DNA from: a virus
Virus record (IMG/VR): IMGVR_UViG_3300045790_000685
Coordinates: 1-28,145 of that record
Direction: 5' to 3' (one strand)
DNA: 28,145 nucleotides
A program made the position numbers and the translations under genes. The notes beneath the pieces were generated by a model, which did no database searches, had not been told where the DNA came from, and saw nothing but the letters and a program-made list of their open reading frames with translations. Shown in pieces: positions 1 through 7,296 of the stretch (its first letter is position 1; each line of letters opens with the position of its first letter).

Positions 1-1135
1 AACCACGTACGAGCTTATTAGTAAAATATCTAAGGTCATCAATTTCTCCAAGGTTAGTACCGCCAGGCAATGTTTCAACTTTTGAACCGCGCCCTTCTGC
101 TGTTTGTGGGAAGAAGTAATCTTCGTTAATTGATAACGGATTATAACTACTATCAATTACATTTGTGCCGCCGCCAGTTGCACTAGGAATACGTCTTTGA
201 TGTATTTCTGTTTTTACACGCTCAACAAATTGCATTGCTAAGTGACTTGGCATATTACCTACGTCAACATAAAATACTCTTCTTTCTGGAGCACGTTGTA
301 CACGATAGATAATAATTGCATCTTCAAGTAATTCTTTTTGCTTGTATACTTTAAAAACTGTTTCTAACAAACTATTACCAAACGGATAGTTTTGATCTAG
401 TCCTTCACTTAAACTTAAATGTATAACGTTTTCAGCGTTAACTGATAGTTCTCCATCTTCTGTAGTGTAACGGTTACCAGCACCTTGTGGAGCATTACCT
501 ACCATGCCGCGCACTTGGCCGCCTTGTGTACCGCCGCCGCCATTAATATTTCCGCTTGTAACATGCGGAGTAGTTGCAACCATATCTCTAAAGTTTAAGT
601 TAAAGTTTTTAATAACATATTGCTCAGGTGTTTTACCTTCGCTTTCGTTAACAATGATACGTGTTACGTTTGCACTGTCTACGTGGAATAATTTTTTAGT
701 TTCTGGATCTCTTACAAAAAACTGATCTCCATACTTAAACACATTGCGCAATATTCTAAACATACGTGTTTCAAATTTGTTTAACTTACACCATTGCTGT
801 AAGTACTGCGCTATAATAGTAGTTTCAGTGTTTGTAGATTTCTTTTTAAAGTCTATTGTAAAAGGAGTTCTGTTATTAGTATTTTGTTGCGAACAAAACT
901 CTGCTAGAATATCAAGTGCCGCATTAACTTCTGAATCCATATCCATAGTGTTATACTGGCCGTAACGTTCAACTCTGTTAGGACTTCCTACATATACATC
1001 CGGTAAGTAAGAACTGTAATTAGTTCTTGCAGGCCCAGGAGTTCCGCCGTTATACTTTCCACCGCCTAACGGTGAATAGCTTCCTCCCATATTGTCGCCT
1101 GTTTGTACAGGTGTAAAATGCTTCTTCCAACTCAT
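1..1135 (-). CDS. 20: Portal vertex protein (T4 gp20-like), 3' end truncated by window edge
   Basis: This is the portal protein, the dodecameric ring at the head vertex through which DNA is packaged and to which the neck and tail attach. About 378 codons are visible and the reading frame runs off the window edge, so the C-terminal part is missing. The translation carries recognisable gp20 signatures: QYLQQWCKLNKFETRMFRI near the N-terminal third, the RAPERRVFYVDVGNMP block typical of the family, then EDYFFPQTAEGRGSKVETLPGG and IDDLRYFTNKL at the visible end. The ATG at 1135-1133 is preceded by an AGGAAA ribosome site. It lies 17 bp downstream of the tape-measure gene on the same strand with no promoter box between them, so the two are probably cotranscribed as late genes. 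Assignment is secure from the motifs; the N-terminus has a Gly-rich stretch of the kind common in virion proteins. Confidence 0.93.
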   Translation of the reverse strand, partial: MSWKKHFTPVQTGDNMGGSYSPLGGGKYNGGTPGPARTNYSSYLPDVYVGSPNRVERYGQYNTMDMDSEVNAALDILAEFCSQQNTNNRTPFTIDFKKKSTNTETTIIAQYLQQWCKLNKFETRMFRILRNVFKYGDQFFVRDPETKKLFHVDSANVTRIIVNESEGKTPEQYVIKNFNLNFRDMVATTPHVTSGNINGGGGTQGGQVRGMVGNAPQGAGNRYTTEDGELSVNAENVIHLSLSEGLDQNYPFGNSLLETVFKVYKQKELLEDAIIIYRVQRAPERRVFYVDVGNMPSHLAMQFVERVKTEIHQRRIPSATGGGTNVIDSSYNPLSINEDYFFPQTAEGRGSKVETLPGGTNLGEIDDLRYFTNKLVRG

Positions 1136-1152
1136 GTTGTTTCCTAATTAAT

Positions 1153-3657
1153 CTAGTTACTTAGTGTGTGATCTGTTAACTTCTTGCCGTTTCTTCTGAT
1201 AGCTTCGGTTTCTGTTAATAGCTTGTCTATGTTAGTATTTAGTAGGGTTAGCTGATCTGAGCTACCTGTTCCGGCGCCGCCACCACTAGGCATTGTTGTA
1301 TTACCTGCGTTACTGCCTTTATAGAACGGTATCCAACTGTTGTCTTTAGTTAGCTCGTCGTTCATTTTTTCAAAAGCATTACCAAGGCGCTCCATTTGAT
1401 CAGCATATAGTTTTAAATTACTAACGTCTAAATCTTTACCAAACTTTGACAACCCTTCTAATGCAGTTCCGCTTAATTTTACATTCTCAATAGCTGTTGC
1501 ATCAATTTTTTCAAACTGGTTAATACCCTCAACTAGTGTAGTGAAAGGTGAACTAGAACCAAAGAAGCTAGTAATAGATTCTAGTACTCCGCCCTTAGTA
1601 AGACTTATTAGTGCAGGTCCTAGTAAGCCTAATGATGTAGCAATTTCTGCAAAGTTTGCGGCTCCCTTCATGTTAGCCATTAGTTCAACACCTGCGGCAA
1701 TCTTTTCAACACCGTCTCCGGCTAAGTCGATGCCTTTTCCTGCAAGTGTTATTGCCGCACCAGTACCAATAAGCATTGCAGTAAATACTGCCGCACCAAT
1801 TGCTACTGGGCCATTTGCAAACATTCTAAACACTGTAGTAAGTGCTTTAAATCCAAGAAACACAGCACCAGTAGCTAGTATTGCTCCTAATGCACCTAGC
1901 CCACCTAAAAGAGCTGGTCCTGCAAGCAAGCCTAGGAAACTACTTAATGCACCGCCTTCGCGTTCGCCTGTTGCTGCCATTTGACCTGCAGGACCTGCCA
2001 TTTCCATTTTTTTCTTACCAAATACAACATCTTTAGCTATGTTCATTAGACCTGACATTGCTGTTGATATGTGAGGAGCTATTAACTCGCCGAGTTTACT
2101 TAATCCGTCACCTAGGTATTTTCCTATGTCTTCCATCAAGGTACCTTTTTGGAAGGATTCCATCAAGCCTGTTATTGCTGTTCCAAAGGACGTAGCGGCT
2201 GATTTAATTTTACTAATTCCACCGCCCTCATCCATTAACTCTTGAAACTTAGTAGTTATGTTGCTTAATACTAGGGTAACTGAAGCAAAAATACCACTAT
2301 CAATTAGTGCATTTTTCATTTTGTTTCTTGTGTCTGTTATTGTTTGCTCAAAGTCTAATACAGTTTTTGCTCGCCCTTCGTCAATTGCTTTTTGTTTTTT
2401 TGCTTGCTCAATCTGTGCTGCCGAAACTGATTCTACTAAATTACCAAGGCCAAGCACACTGAGCGTTGTTAACGCAACTTGGTCGCCCATAGCCGCACGT
2501 ACTGCTAACGAATCTTTTTCTGCTGTTGACATTTTTAATACAGTCTGTCTAGCTTTTTCAATTTCTGCGGTCAGCATATCCGCCGCGCCAGGAACACCGT
2601 CACCTAATGCTTTAGTTGCTGCCGCAATTCCAGGGTTTAATAAAGAAAGTGCCACTGCCGATTCACTATATGGTACTCCGCCCATAGCAATCATTTCTTT
2701 AACAGCTTCACCTAGTTCAGCATCACGTGCAGATAACATAGTAACTGTACTTGTTACTGCTAGTCTAGCTGTTTCGTCTAATCCAGCTAGTACACCCTTT
2801 AATCGCTTATCATTAGATACCTCATTCATTGCTCCCGATATTTCATCACGTTGCTTACCAGTTGCTTTTGCAAGTTTGTCAACTTCTTTAATATATGCTT
2901 GAGCAGAGGCTAATGTCTGTTTACTAGATAACCGTTCACCTCGACCAAGTCGCTGTTGCTGGGTTACATAGTCAGCTGTATACTCACTAACTTCTTCCAT
3001 AGTCATGCCCAGTTGGAGGAATAATTTAGAGTTTTTACTTACACCCTGCAGTAATCCAGTAAATGCTTTTGCTCCACCACCAGCTGAGCTGCCAAGTTTT
3101 GCTAACATCTCGGCGTTCGATGAAATCACTCCCGAATACTGTTCCATAGTTAAACTTGTTTTAGTTGCCATATAAGATGCTTCGTACAAGTTTTCACCAA
3201 AGTCGATACCTACTTTTGACAAGTCTCTAAACGTATCAATTTGATTGTCTATTGTTGAAACAAGTAGTTGCCCTATTCCGCCTATTAGTCCTCCAACAAT
3301 TGGAATAGATTCTAACGCACCAGTAACATGACTACTAAAGTCACTTATTCTGTCGCCACCTGTTAATAGTTCGCCTGTTAGACCTTTAAATGCATTTGCA
3401 ATTTGGCCTATGCCGCGGATATAAACGTTACCTACATTGTCTGCGGCCTCTTCTAACTCTCCTAATTCTTTAGTAGTTTTGCCAGACTGTTTAGCTAGTG
3501 CCGCTAATTGTTTTTTAGATTCTTCACCACCGCCTTTGCTGCCGCCATCGCCTTTGGACCCCATCGCCTTGAGCAATTTAAGTAAGGTTGCTTCAGTTGC
3601 CGCGTTTTCTAACGTGACATCTTCTTGTCCAATTACACCTGTTACCTTTTCAGCCAT
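1153..3657 (-). CDS. Probable tail tape-measure protein (gp29 role)
   Basis: An 834-residue protein with tape-measure features: long helical Ala/Gly/Leu-rich segments, few Cys residues, a Gly/Lys/Ser-rich N-terminal linker (residues 33-50), a hydrophobic patch at about 117-135 and a long hydrophobic block at about 572-645. Such proteins set tail length and are thought to pass into the host envelope during DNA entry. T4 gp29 is about 590 residues, so this one is considerably longer. The ATG at 3657 has AAGGAA about 10 bp upstream. A perfect TATAAATA late box on the minus strand (3724-3717) lies upstream. The neighbouring divergent gp26-like gene with a frameshift supports the call, because tail chaperones usually sit beside the tape measure. 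I cannot match it to gp29 motif by motif; another large helical structural protein remains possible. Confidence 0.66.
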   Translation of the reverse strand: MAEKVTGVIGQEDVTLENAATEATLLKLLKAMGSKGDGGSKGGGEESKKQLAALAKQSGKTTKELGELEEAADNVGNVYIRGIGQIANAFKGLTGELLTGGDRISDFSSHVTGALESIPIVGGLIGGIGQLLVSTIDNQIDTFRDLSKVGIDFGENLYEASYMATKTSLTMEQYSGVISSNAEMLAKLGSSAGGGAKAFTGLLQGVSKNSKLFLQLGMTMEEVSEYTADYVTQQQRLGRGERLSSKQTLASAQAYIKEVDKLAKATGKQRDEISGAMNEVSNDKRLKGVLAGLDETARLAVTSTVTMLSARDAELGEAVKEMIAMGGVPYSESAVALSLLNPGIAAATKALGDGVPGAADMLTAEIEKARQTVLKMSTAEKDSLAVRAAMGDQVALTTLSVLGLGNLVESVSAAQIEQAKKQKAIDEGRAKTVLDFEQTITDTRNKMKNALIDSGIFASVTLVLSNITTKFQELMDEGGGISKIKSAATSFGTAITGLMESFQKGTLMEDIGKYLGDGLSKLGELIAPHISTAMSGLMNIAKDVVFGKKKMEMAGPAGQMAATGEREGGALSSFLGLLAGPALLGGLGALGAILATGAVFLGFKALTTVFRMFANGPVAIGAAVFTAMLIGTGAAITLAGKGIDLAGDGVEKIAAGVELMANMKGAANFAEIATSLGLLGPALISLTKGGVLESITSFFGSSSPFTTLVEGINQFEKIDATAIENVKLSGTALEGLSKFGKDLDVSNLKLYADQMERLGNAFEKMNDELTKDNSWIPFYKGSNAGNTTMPSGGGAGTGSSDQLTLLNTNIDKLLTETEAIRRNGKKLTDHTLSN

Positions 3658-3684
3658 ATTCTACAGTTCCTTATTAAGTACGCA

Positions 3685-3692
3685 TATAAATA
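3685..3692 (+). promoter_or_regulatory. T4-type late promoter box TATAAATA for the gp26-like gene
   Basis: An exact match to the T4 late consensus TATAAATA, 44 bp upstream of the ATG at 3736. Initiation would fall near 3698-3700. gp55, encoded in this window, is the factor that recognises this box in T4. Several perfect 8-mers are expected by chance in 28 kb of AT-rich DNA. The intergenic placement and the paired box at 3717-3724 make this one credible. Confidence 0.75.
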
Positions 3693-3716
3693 TAAGAGAT
3701 ACATACTTGTATAATG

Positions 3717-3724
3717 TATTTATA
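3717..3724 (-). promoter_or_regulatory. T4-type late promoter box for tape measure and portal
   Basis: The plus strand reads TATTTATA, so the minus strand carries a perfect TATAAATA directed at the tape-measure ATG at 3657. Initiation would be near 3710. It faces the plus-strand box at 3685-3692, so each transcript would run through the other promoter. Confidence 0.72.
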
Positions 3725-3735
3725 CGGAGAATAGA

Positions 3736-4629
3736 ATGACAGATAATAACTCACCAGGAATGGTTGAACTAACTGCGCCAGGTGCTAATCCTTTACAGAA
3801 ATTCTTTAGACAACCTAAATTATATATTACGTTGCCTAGTAAAGGTCGCTGGTATCCAGCAGGGTCTTTAGAAACTACAGAAAATGGCGAGTTAGCAGTA
3901 TTTGCCATGACTGCTAAAGACGAACTAACTTTAAAAACACCAGATGCACTTATTAACGGAGCCGCAACTGTTGAAATTATACAAAGTTGTGTGCCTAGCA
4001 TTTTAAATGCATGGGTAATGCCTAGTATTGATGTTGATGCATTACTTATTGCTATTAGAATTGCAACATATGGTCCAACAATGGACGTAGAAGTAACTGC
4101 ACCAAACACAGAAGAAGCAAACAACTTTCAAATGGACTTACGCCAAGTGCTAGAAACAGTTGGTGTTGAGGAGTTTGTTGAAGATGTACCAACAACAACT
4201 CCAGGACTGCAAGTAAAAATTAGACCTGTGACATACAAAGAGTATACTTCTGCCGCACTACAAACATTTGAAGAAGAAAGAATGTTTAGGATTGTCAACG
4301 ACGGTGACTTAGAACAAGAACGCAAGTTAGAACTGTTTGGCGAAACGTTTACTAAAATTAGAGATTTAACTGTTGGAATGATTTCTAACAGCATTGTATC
4401 AATTACAGTTGACGATGTTGAAGTTACTAATAGGGTTCACATAACTGATTTTATTGATAACGCTGATAAAAGTGTATTTTCAGATATAACAAAGCATATT
4501 GAAACAGAAAAAACTAAACATGCTGTAAAGCCATTAAAGGTATTTGCAACTGAAGAACAACTTGAACTTGGTGCGCCTAAGGAGTTTGAAGTTCCGATTG
4601 TATTCGATCAATCAACTTTTTTCGCCTAA
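3736..4629 (+). CDS. 26: gp26-like baseplate/tail assembly protein (zero-frame product of a frameshifted gene)
   Basis: A 297-residue soluble protein resembling the T4 gp26 / T4_baseplate family found in T4-like phages. Visible hallmarks are LPSKGRWYPAG (about 33-43), MTAKDELTLKTPDALING (58-75), an SCVPSI turn (84-89) and a helix IDVDALLIAIRIATYG just after. The product would act in baseplate hub or tail assembly, probably as a chaperone for the tape-measure protein. The ATG is preceded by CGGAGA 5 bp upstream and by a perfect late promoter. The frame ends at TAA 4627-4629, but a U UUU UUC slippery site lies just before it (4617-4623) and the -1 frame stays open to 4853. In T4, genes 26 and 51 are adjacent, which fits a fused 26-51 product here. 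The gp26 assignment is moderately sure, the frameshift more so. Confidence 0.72.
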   Translation: MTDNNSPGMVELTAPGANPLQKFFRQPKLYITLPSKGRWYPAGSLETTENGELAVFAMTAKDELTLKTPDALINGAATVEIIQSCVPSILNAWVMPSIDVDALLIAIRIATYGPTMDVEVTAPNTEEANNFQMDLRQVLETVGVEEFVEDVPTTTPGLQVKIRPVTYKEYTSAALQTFEEERMFRIVNDGDLEQERKLELFGETFTKIRDLTVGMISNSIVSITVDDVEVTNRVHITDFIDNADKSVFSDITKHIETEKTKHAVKPLKVFATEEQLELGAPKEFEVPIVFDQSTFFA

Positions 4630-4853
4630 GGATCGTTAACTGGCCAGTTGATCAAATCCTACAAGAAGTTTCAGACTTACAAGGCCAAGCAAAGCAGTTT
4701 CGACATTCTATATTAGAAATAATGTGGCACATGCGAGGAAGTGTTAGTATGGATGAAGCGTTTATGTTATCTAATGAAGATAGAGAACTTATTAGTGACA
4801 TTGTTAAAAGCAATTACGAAAACACCAAAAAGTCCGGACTACCTTTAGTTTAA
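3736..4853 (+). CDS. Predicted -1 frameshift fusion product (gp26-gp51-like long tail chaperone)
   Basis: Slipping one base back at 4617-4623 gives 296 zero-frame codons followed by 76 from the -1 frame, about 372 residues. The extension starts RLRIVNWPVDQILQEV and includes HMRGSVSMDEAFMLS, DRELISDIV and ends KKSGLPLV. The -1 frame is open from just after a TGA at 4587-4589 to TAA 4851-4853 and has no start codon until ATG 4722, yet it reads as good helical protein well before that ATG, which argues for entry by frameshift. This is the arrangement of the lambda G/GT and related tail assembly chaperones: an abundant short form and a rarer long form whose tail binds the tape-measure protein. 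The 3' end overlaps the convergent gene ending at 4850 by 4 bp. An alternative is a separate 43-residue protein from ATG 4722, but its ribosome site is poor. Confidence 0.7.
4617..4653 (+). promoter_or_regulatory. Programmed -1 frameshift signal
   Basis: Bases 4617-4623 are T TTT TTC in the zero frame, a textbook X XXY YYZ heptamer, two codons before the stop. A possible stimulatory fold follows 7 bases later: GATC 4631-4634 with GATC 4650-4653, and AACT 4638-4641 with AGTT 4646-4649 around a GGCC loop, with a 3-base bulge. The heptamer is directly seen. The stem is modest and may not be needed. Confidence 0.72.
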
Positions 4854-5455
4854 CGTACTGCTGGACCAATTGGAGCTGCCTTAGTTCCAGTAAGCATTGC
4901 TTTAACTGCTTCGCCTACTCCAGCTTTATTAATTTCTTTAGCTATATTAGTTACTCGCTTAGTAGACAATCCTGGACTAACATCCTTAGGTGCAATAGCC
5001 ATAGTAGCATTATTTTTCCATTGAGCACCTTGCCAAATATAAGTTTGGCCATCGTCGCCATCTAACAACTGTCCTGCACCAGGCGCTACATCAATTCCTG
5101 GATTAGGAACTTTCTTTGGATCAAAATCTGTAGTAGTAGTTGCACTCTTTTCAACGCCGGCTTTCTTTTCAGCTTGTGCTATAAGTGTTTGAAACTTTTG
5201 TAACTGCCCAACGTCTGCGAATATAGCTTGCAATCCTTTAGCAAATGGTGCTAGTTGCTTTGCTAAGTTTGCAGGTAATGCTTCTCCCTTTTCAAGTTTT
5301 TCAAGACCTTTGCCCATTTGACTTGCTGAGCCTTTGCCTCCTAACTTTGATGCCATACGTTTAGCACCTTGAGAAACTTTAGCTTTTATATCTTTGATAC
5401 TAGGTGCTTCATTGATAGTTTCTTTTTCTAAACTTGTAATTTGAGTAACTTGCAT
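4850..5455 (-). CDS. Candidate internal head protein with prohead-protease site (A)
   Basis: A 201-residue basic protein rich in Ala, Lys and Gly, of no family I can name. It begins MQVTQITSLEKETINEAPS: I14-N15-E16 followed by A17 fits the T4 gp21 prohead-protease consensus (Leu/Ile-x-Glu, cut before Ala/Ser/Gly). In T4 a short N-terminal peptide ending at such a site targets internal proteins to the head core and is then removed. A TYIWQGAQWKN segment (about 135-148) resembles a short motif in other marine phage structural proteins, recalled rather than checked. The ATG at 5455 overlaps the upstream stop as TAATG, so translation is coupled to the neighbour, which has the same N-terminal pattern. 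The two are probably paralogous in role, not closely in sequence. Function is inferred from the N-terminus only. Confidence 0.6.
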   Translation of the reverse strand: MQVTQITSLEKETINEAPSIKDIKAKVSQGAKRMASKLGGKGSASQMGKGLEKLEKGEALPANLAKQLAPFAKGLQAIFADVGQLQKFQTLIAQAEKKAGVEKSATTTTDFDPKKVPNPGIDVAPGAGQLLDGDDGQTYIWQGAQWKNNATMAIAPKDVSPGLSTKRVTNIAKEINKAGVGEAVKAMLTGTKAAPIGPAVR

Positions 5456-6069
5456 TATAACATTCCCGCTAATTCTTTTCTTTGCTTAACTGATAAACTA
5501 TCAATAGTTGCTTGTAACTTCGGATCAATTTTTGCTGGCTTACCTACTGGAGGTGCTTTTGTTCCTGCCGCATTTCCTGTAGCCGGTGCTTTCGCGCCAG
5601 GCGTTTTTTTAGCAGTTCCTTTTTTACCAGTTTTAGCTTGCATTTTATCTAATACACTGTTACCAACTGTTGGTTCTATTTTAGCTTTTCCGGCTGGTTG
5701 TTTATCTGGAGCCGCAGCCGCATTACCGCCTGTAAGTTTATTCTTTGCGGCTTGTTTCAAAACATCCATAACTGTTTTCTTATCAAGCGTGCCTGCCGGT
5801 AATGTTATTCCACCCGCAGATAACTTATTTTGTTTCATAAATGCGCCAAAGTCTTGGTCAGTCATGTTTTTATCATTCTTGCCGTTAATGCCTTGCCACT
5901 TCTTGAGAGTCTTATATAATGCGTTAGCTTCTTTACCCATCTCAGCATTACCAGCTATACGTTCAGCACCAGGTAGTTTACCCACAGCACCTTTAATCGC
6001 ATTACCAACACCACTAGTAGGTGCTTCGTTAATTATTTTATCTTCGCTTATAATATCATAAACATTCAT
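5455..6069 (-). CDS. Candidate internal head protein with prohead-protease site (B)
   Basis: A 204-residue, strongly basic protein without a recognised domain. It starts MNVYDIISEDKIINEAPTS, with I13-N14-E15 before A16 as a gp21-type cleavage site and a second weaker site at I7-S8-E9. After a small helical region (about 45-115) come low-complexity Ala/Pro/Lys/Gly repeats (about 115-180), then a short helix KQRKELAGML at the end. This composition would suit DNA binding inside the capsid or injection with the DNA, as for T4 internal proteins. The ATG at 6069 has AAGGA 7 bp upstream. Weak late-type boxes lie at 6106-6113 and 6098-6105. It is the first gene of a coupled pair. A non-capsid role cannot be excluded. 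Confidence 0.6.
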   Translation of the reverse strand: MNVYDIISEDKIINEAPTSGVGNAIKGAVGKLPGAERIAGNAEMGKEANALYKTLKKWQGINGKNDKNMTDQDFGAFMKQNKLSAGGITLPAGTLDKKTVMDVLKQAAKNKLTGGNAAAAPDKQPAGKAKIEPTVGNSVLDKMQAKTGKKGTAKKTPGAKAPATGNAAGTKAPPVGKPAKIDPKLQATIDSLSVKQRKELAGML

Positions 6070-6097
6070 GAGTAGTCCTTAAATTACTTATTAATTG

Positions 6098-6113
6098 TAT
6101 TTAGTGTTTTATA
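6098..6113 (-). promoter_or_regulatory. Weak candidate late promoter boxes for the internal-protein pair
   Basis: On the minus strand TATAAAAC (6113-6106) and ACTAAATA (6105-6098) each match the TATAAATA late consensus at 6 of 8 positions and lie 29-44 bp upstream of the ATG at 6069. Late expression would suit head proteins, but 6 of 8 is common in AT-rich DNA. Confidence 0.28.
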
Positions 6114-6179
6114 TGTCTTAACTTCGTTAATACAAGTTATCGCTAACGCTCAAACTACTTACACTTCGTTTTAACTTAA

Positions 6180-6640
6180 ATGTTATTAAATGAATTATAT
6201 GAAAAGCATTATTACGAATGTAATAATGTTTATACTTCATGTAGATTGTTTTAGTCAGACGGAACTATTTCTAGCCCCGTCATCTTGTTGAAAACTTCAT
6301 GTGAGTCTGCCACAGCCAAGACATTGGAAAGAGGTAATTTTTATACACAAGTTCAATGGGCTCTGACCTTTCCCATCCTCCGTCGACATTATGTAACATA
6401 GAGAATACAGTAAGCTAGTTAGTGTAATCTCTATAGTACAATATTCCCTCGCTTCGTTCCTAGTGCTAAAGGGTTTTTATGAACTATGTTGTGTTTTTCG
6501 ACTGCCAACAATGCAATCTATATCAACCAGTGAGCCCAATTTGTTTGGTGGCTTCCTACCTCTGGGTAGTCAATCAATATGTACGTGTGCTTCTATACGA
6601 GAGCTTTTTCCACAGCGGTAATTTAAACTGGCCCGCTAAC
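6180..6640 (-). ncRNA. Candidate structured RNA in the largest intergenic gap
   Basis: The gap 6070-6641 holds no convincing gene but repeated stem-loops: 6207-6228 (9-bp perfect stem, 4-base loop); 6258-6281 (10-bp stem closed by GAAA on the minus strand); 6356-6376 (ATGGG/CCCAT); 6398-6434 (7 bp, mismatch, then 4 bp); 6446-6473 (CCCT/AGGG); 6556-6569 (CTACC/GGTAG); and 6614-6637 (AGCGG/CCGCT). The 6258-6281 stem includes two G-U pairs on the minus strand that become A-C mismatches on the plus strand, so the RNA is probably read leftward, like the flanking genes. Local GC looks higher than its surroundings. The direct repeat ACTTCATGT occurs at 6234 and 6294. I could not match it to group I introns, tmRNA, RNase P or tRNA; a GOLLD/ROOL-like phage RNA is a possibility I cannot test. 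Boundaries are approximate. Confidence 0.4.
6207..6228. repeat. Perfect 9-bp inverted repeat
   Basis: CATTATTAC at 6207-6215 pairs with GTAATAATG at 6220-6228 around a 4-base loop. There is no T-run immediately after it on either strand, so it is not a typical intrinsic terminator. It may close the downstream end of the candidate RNA. Confidence 0.6.
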
Positions 6641-6641
6641 C

Positions 6642-7079
6642 TTATGTGTTGGAATGATTTGCCTGTAAATGCTCTTTAAGAATTTTGGATCCGCCAACTC
6701 TAACATTAATAATACCATTGTAGTATTCATCTGTTTCGAGTACTCTGCGTTCAAACTGTTCTCGCGCCTCTAAGTAACTTGCTATGCCTCTGCTAGGACA
6801 AATGTGAATAATTTCTCTTATAAAATTATCTTCGCCTAACTCTAAAACGTCTGCATTAAGTCTGTCACTGGAACCGTAATAGGTTTGCCAATCACTTTCT
6901 TTAGTGCTACGTCTTTTGTTTTTTTTGCCTTTGAGTGGTTTCTTTGTTACTTTAAATTTTGCTAGTTTTTTGCCTACGTACATCATGCCATTGACTTTAT
7001 TTGTTATCAAGTAAACAAACGCTTCACAACCTTCTGGCAGTTTGTCTATTTGTTTACCTTGATAAGTCCATTGCATCAC
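6642..7079 (-). CDS. GIY-YIG-like nuclease
   Basis: A 145-residue protein with the layout of a compact GIY-YIG nuclease. FVYLITNKVNGMMYVGKK (21-38) supplies the first two strands, with VY and YVG standing for GIY and YIG. A basic loop (39-61) follows, then DWQTYYGSS (63-71), R88 in FIREII, the likely metal-binding Glu in YLEARE (about 104), and an Asn in NGIINVRVG (about 121-129). Such enzymes cut DNA; in T4-like phages they are usually free-standing homing (Seg-type) enzymes or small repair nucleases. The first codon is GTG at 7079, directly followed by ATG at 7076, which may be the true start. I see no strong ribosome site for either. It lies 10 bp after the small gene on the same strand and directly before the candidate structured RNA. 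Confidence 0.62.
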   Translation of the reverse strand: MMQWTYQGKQIDKLPEGCEAFVYLITNKVNGMMYVGKKLAKFKVTKKPLKGKKNKRRSTKESDWQTYYGSSDRLNADVLELGEDNFIREIIHICPSRGIASYLEAREQFERRVLETDEYYNGIINVRVGGSKILKEHLQANHSNT

Positions 7080-7089
7080 ATACTTATTG

Positions 7090-7296
7090 TTATTCGCCTT
7101 TGTCTGCCTGTCGTTTGGTTTTGTGCTTTAAATTTATCTCATCACCTCTTATTTTAGCATACTTTCTTATTTCTCTCAACCTTCTTCTGCTTTCTTTATG
7201 TGTTCTAACAGAGTTACGGGCTTCAAACTTTTCATTTGCGTCAAAATAAGCTAGATATGCTTTTATAAGCAAGTCATGTGTGTCATCTTCGATCAT
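7090..7296 (-). CDS. Small basic protein of unknown function
   Basis: A 68-residue charged protein, probably a single long helix pair, with a cluster of Arg residues in SRRRLREIRKYAKIRGDEI (about 37-55) and a Lys-rich tail. Its ATG overlaps the gp46 stop as ATGA, so it is translationally coupled to gp46 and belongs to the same early unit. Small proteins of this Arg-rich type occur beside recombination genes in T4-like phages as far as I recall, but I cannot name a family. The tight coupling and a reading frame that fills the gap exactly support it as a real gene. Confidence 0.68.
   Translation of the reverse strand: MIEDDTHDLLIKAYLAYFDANEKFEARNSVRTHKESRRRLREIRKYAKIRGDEINLKHKTKRQADKGE

Noticed and set aside
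1541-2902. Long antisense frames (147 and 214 codons) opposite the tape-measure gene
   Set aside because: They mirror an Ala/Gly/Leu-rich gene, have Ser/Pro/Ala-rich shadow composition and no ribosome sites.
6446-6478. Plus-strand CCCT/AGGG stem followed by TTTTT, like an intrinsic terminator
   Set aside because: The stem is only 4 bp with a poorly paired interior, and no plus-strand gene lies upstream within 1.5 kb. It may simply be part of the leftward RNA fold.
6180-6640. Group I intron with the adjacent GIY-YIG gene as its homing enzyme
   Set aside because: I could not find the conserved P/Q/R/S core, and there is no interrupted gene whose halves flank it. Left only as an alternative for the structured RNA.
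6479-6679. Plus-strand 66-codon open frame in the intergenic gap
   Set aside because: No ribosome site, an odd Cys/Trp-rich composition, antisense overlap with the nuclease gene end, and it lies across stem-loops of the candidate RNA.
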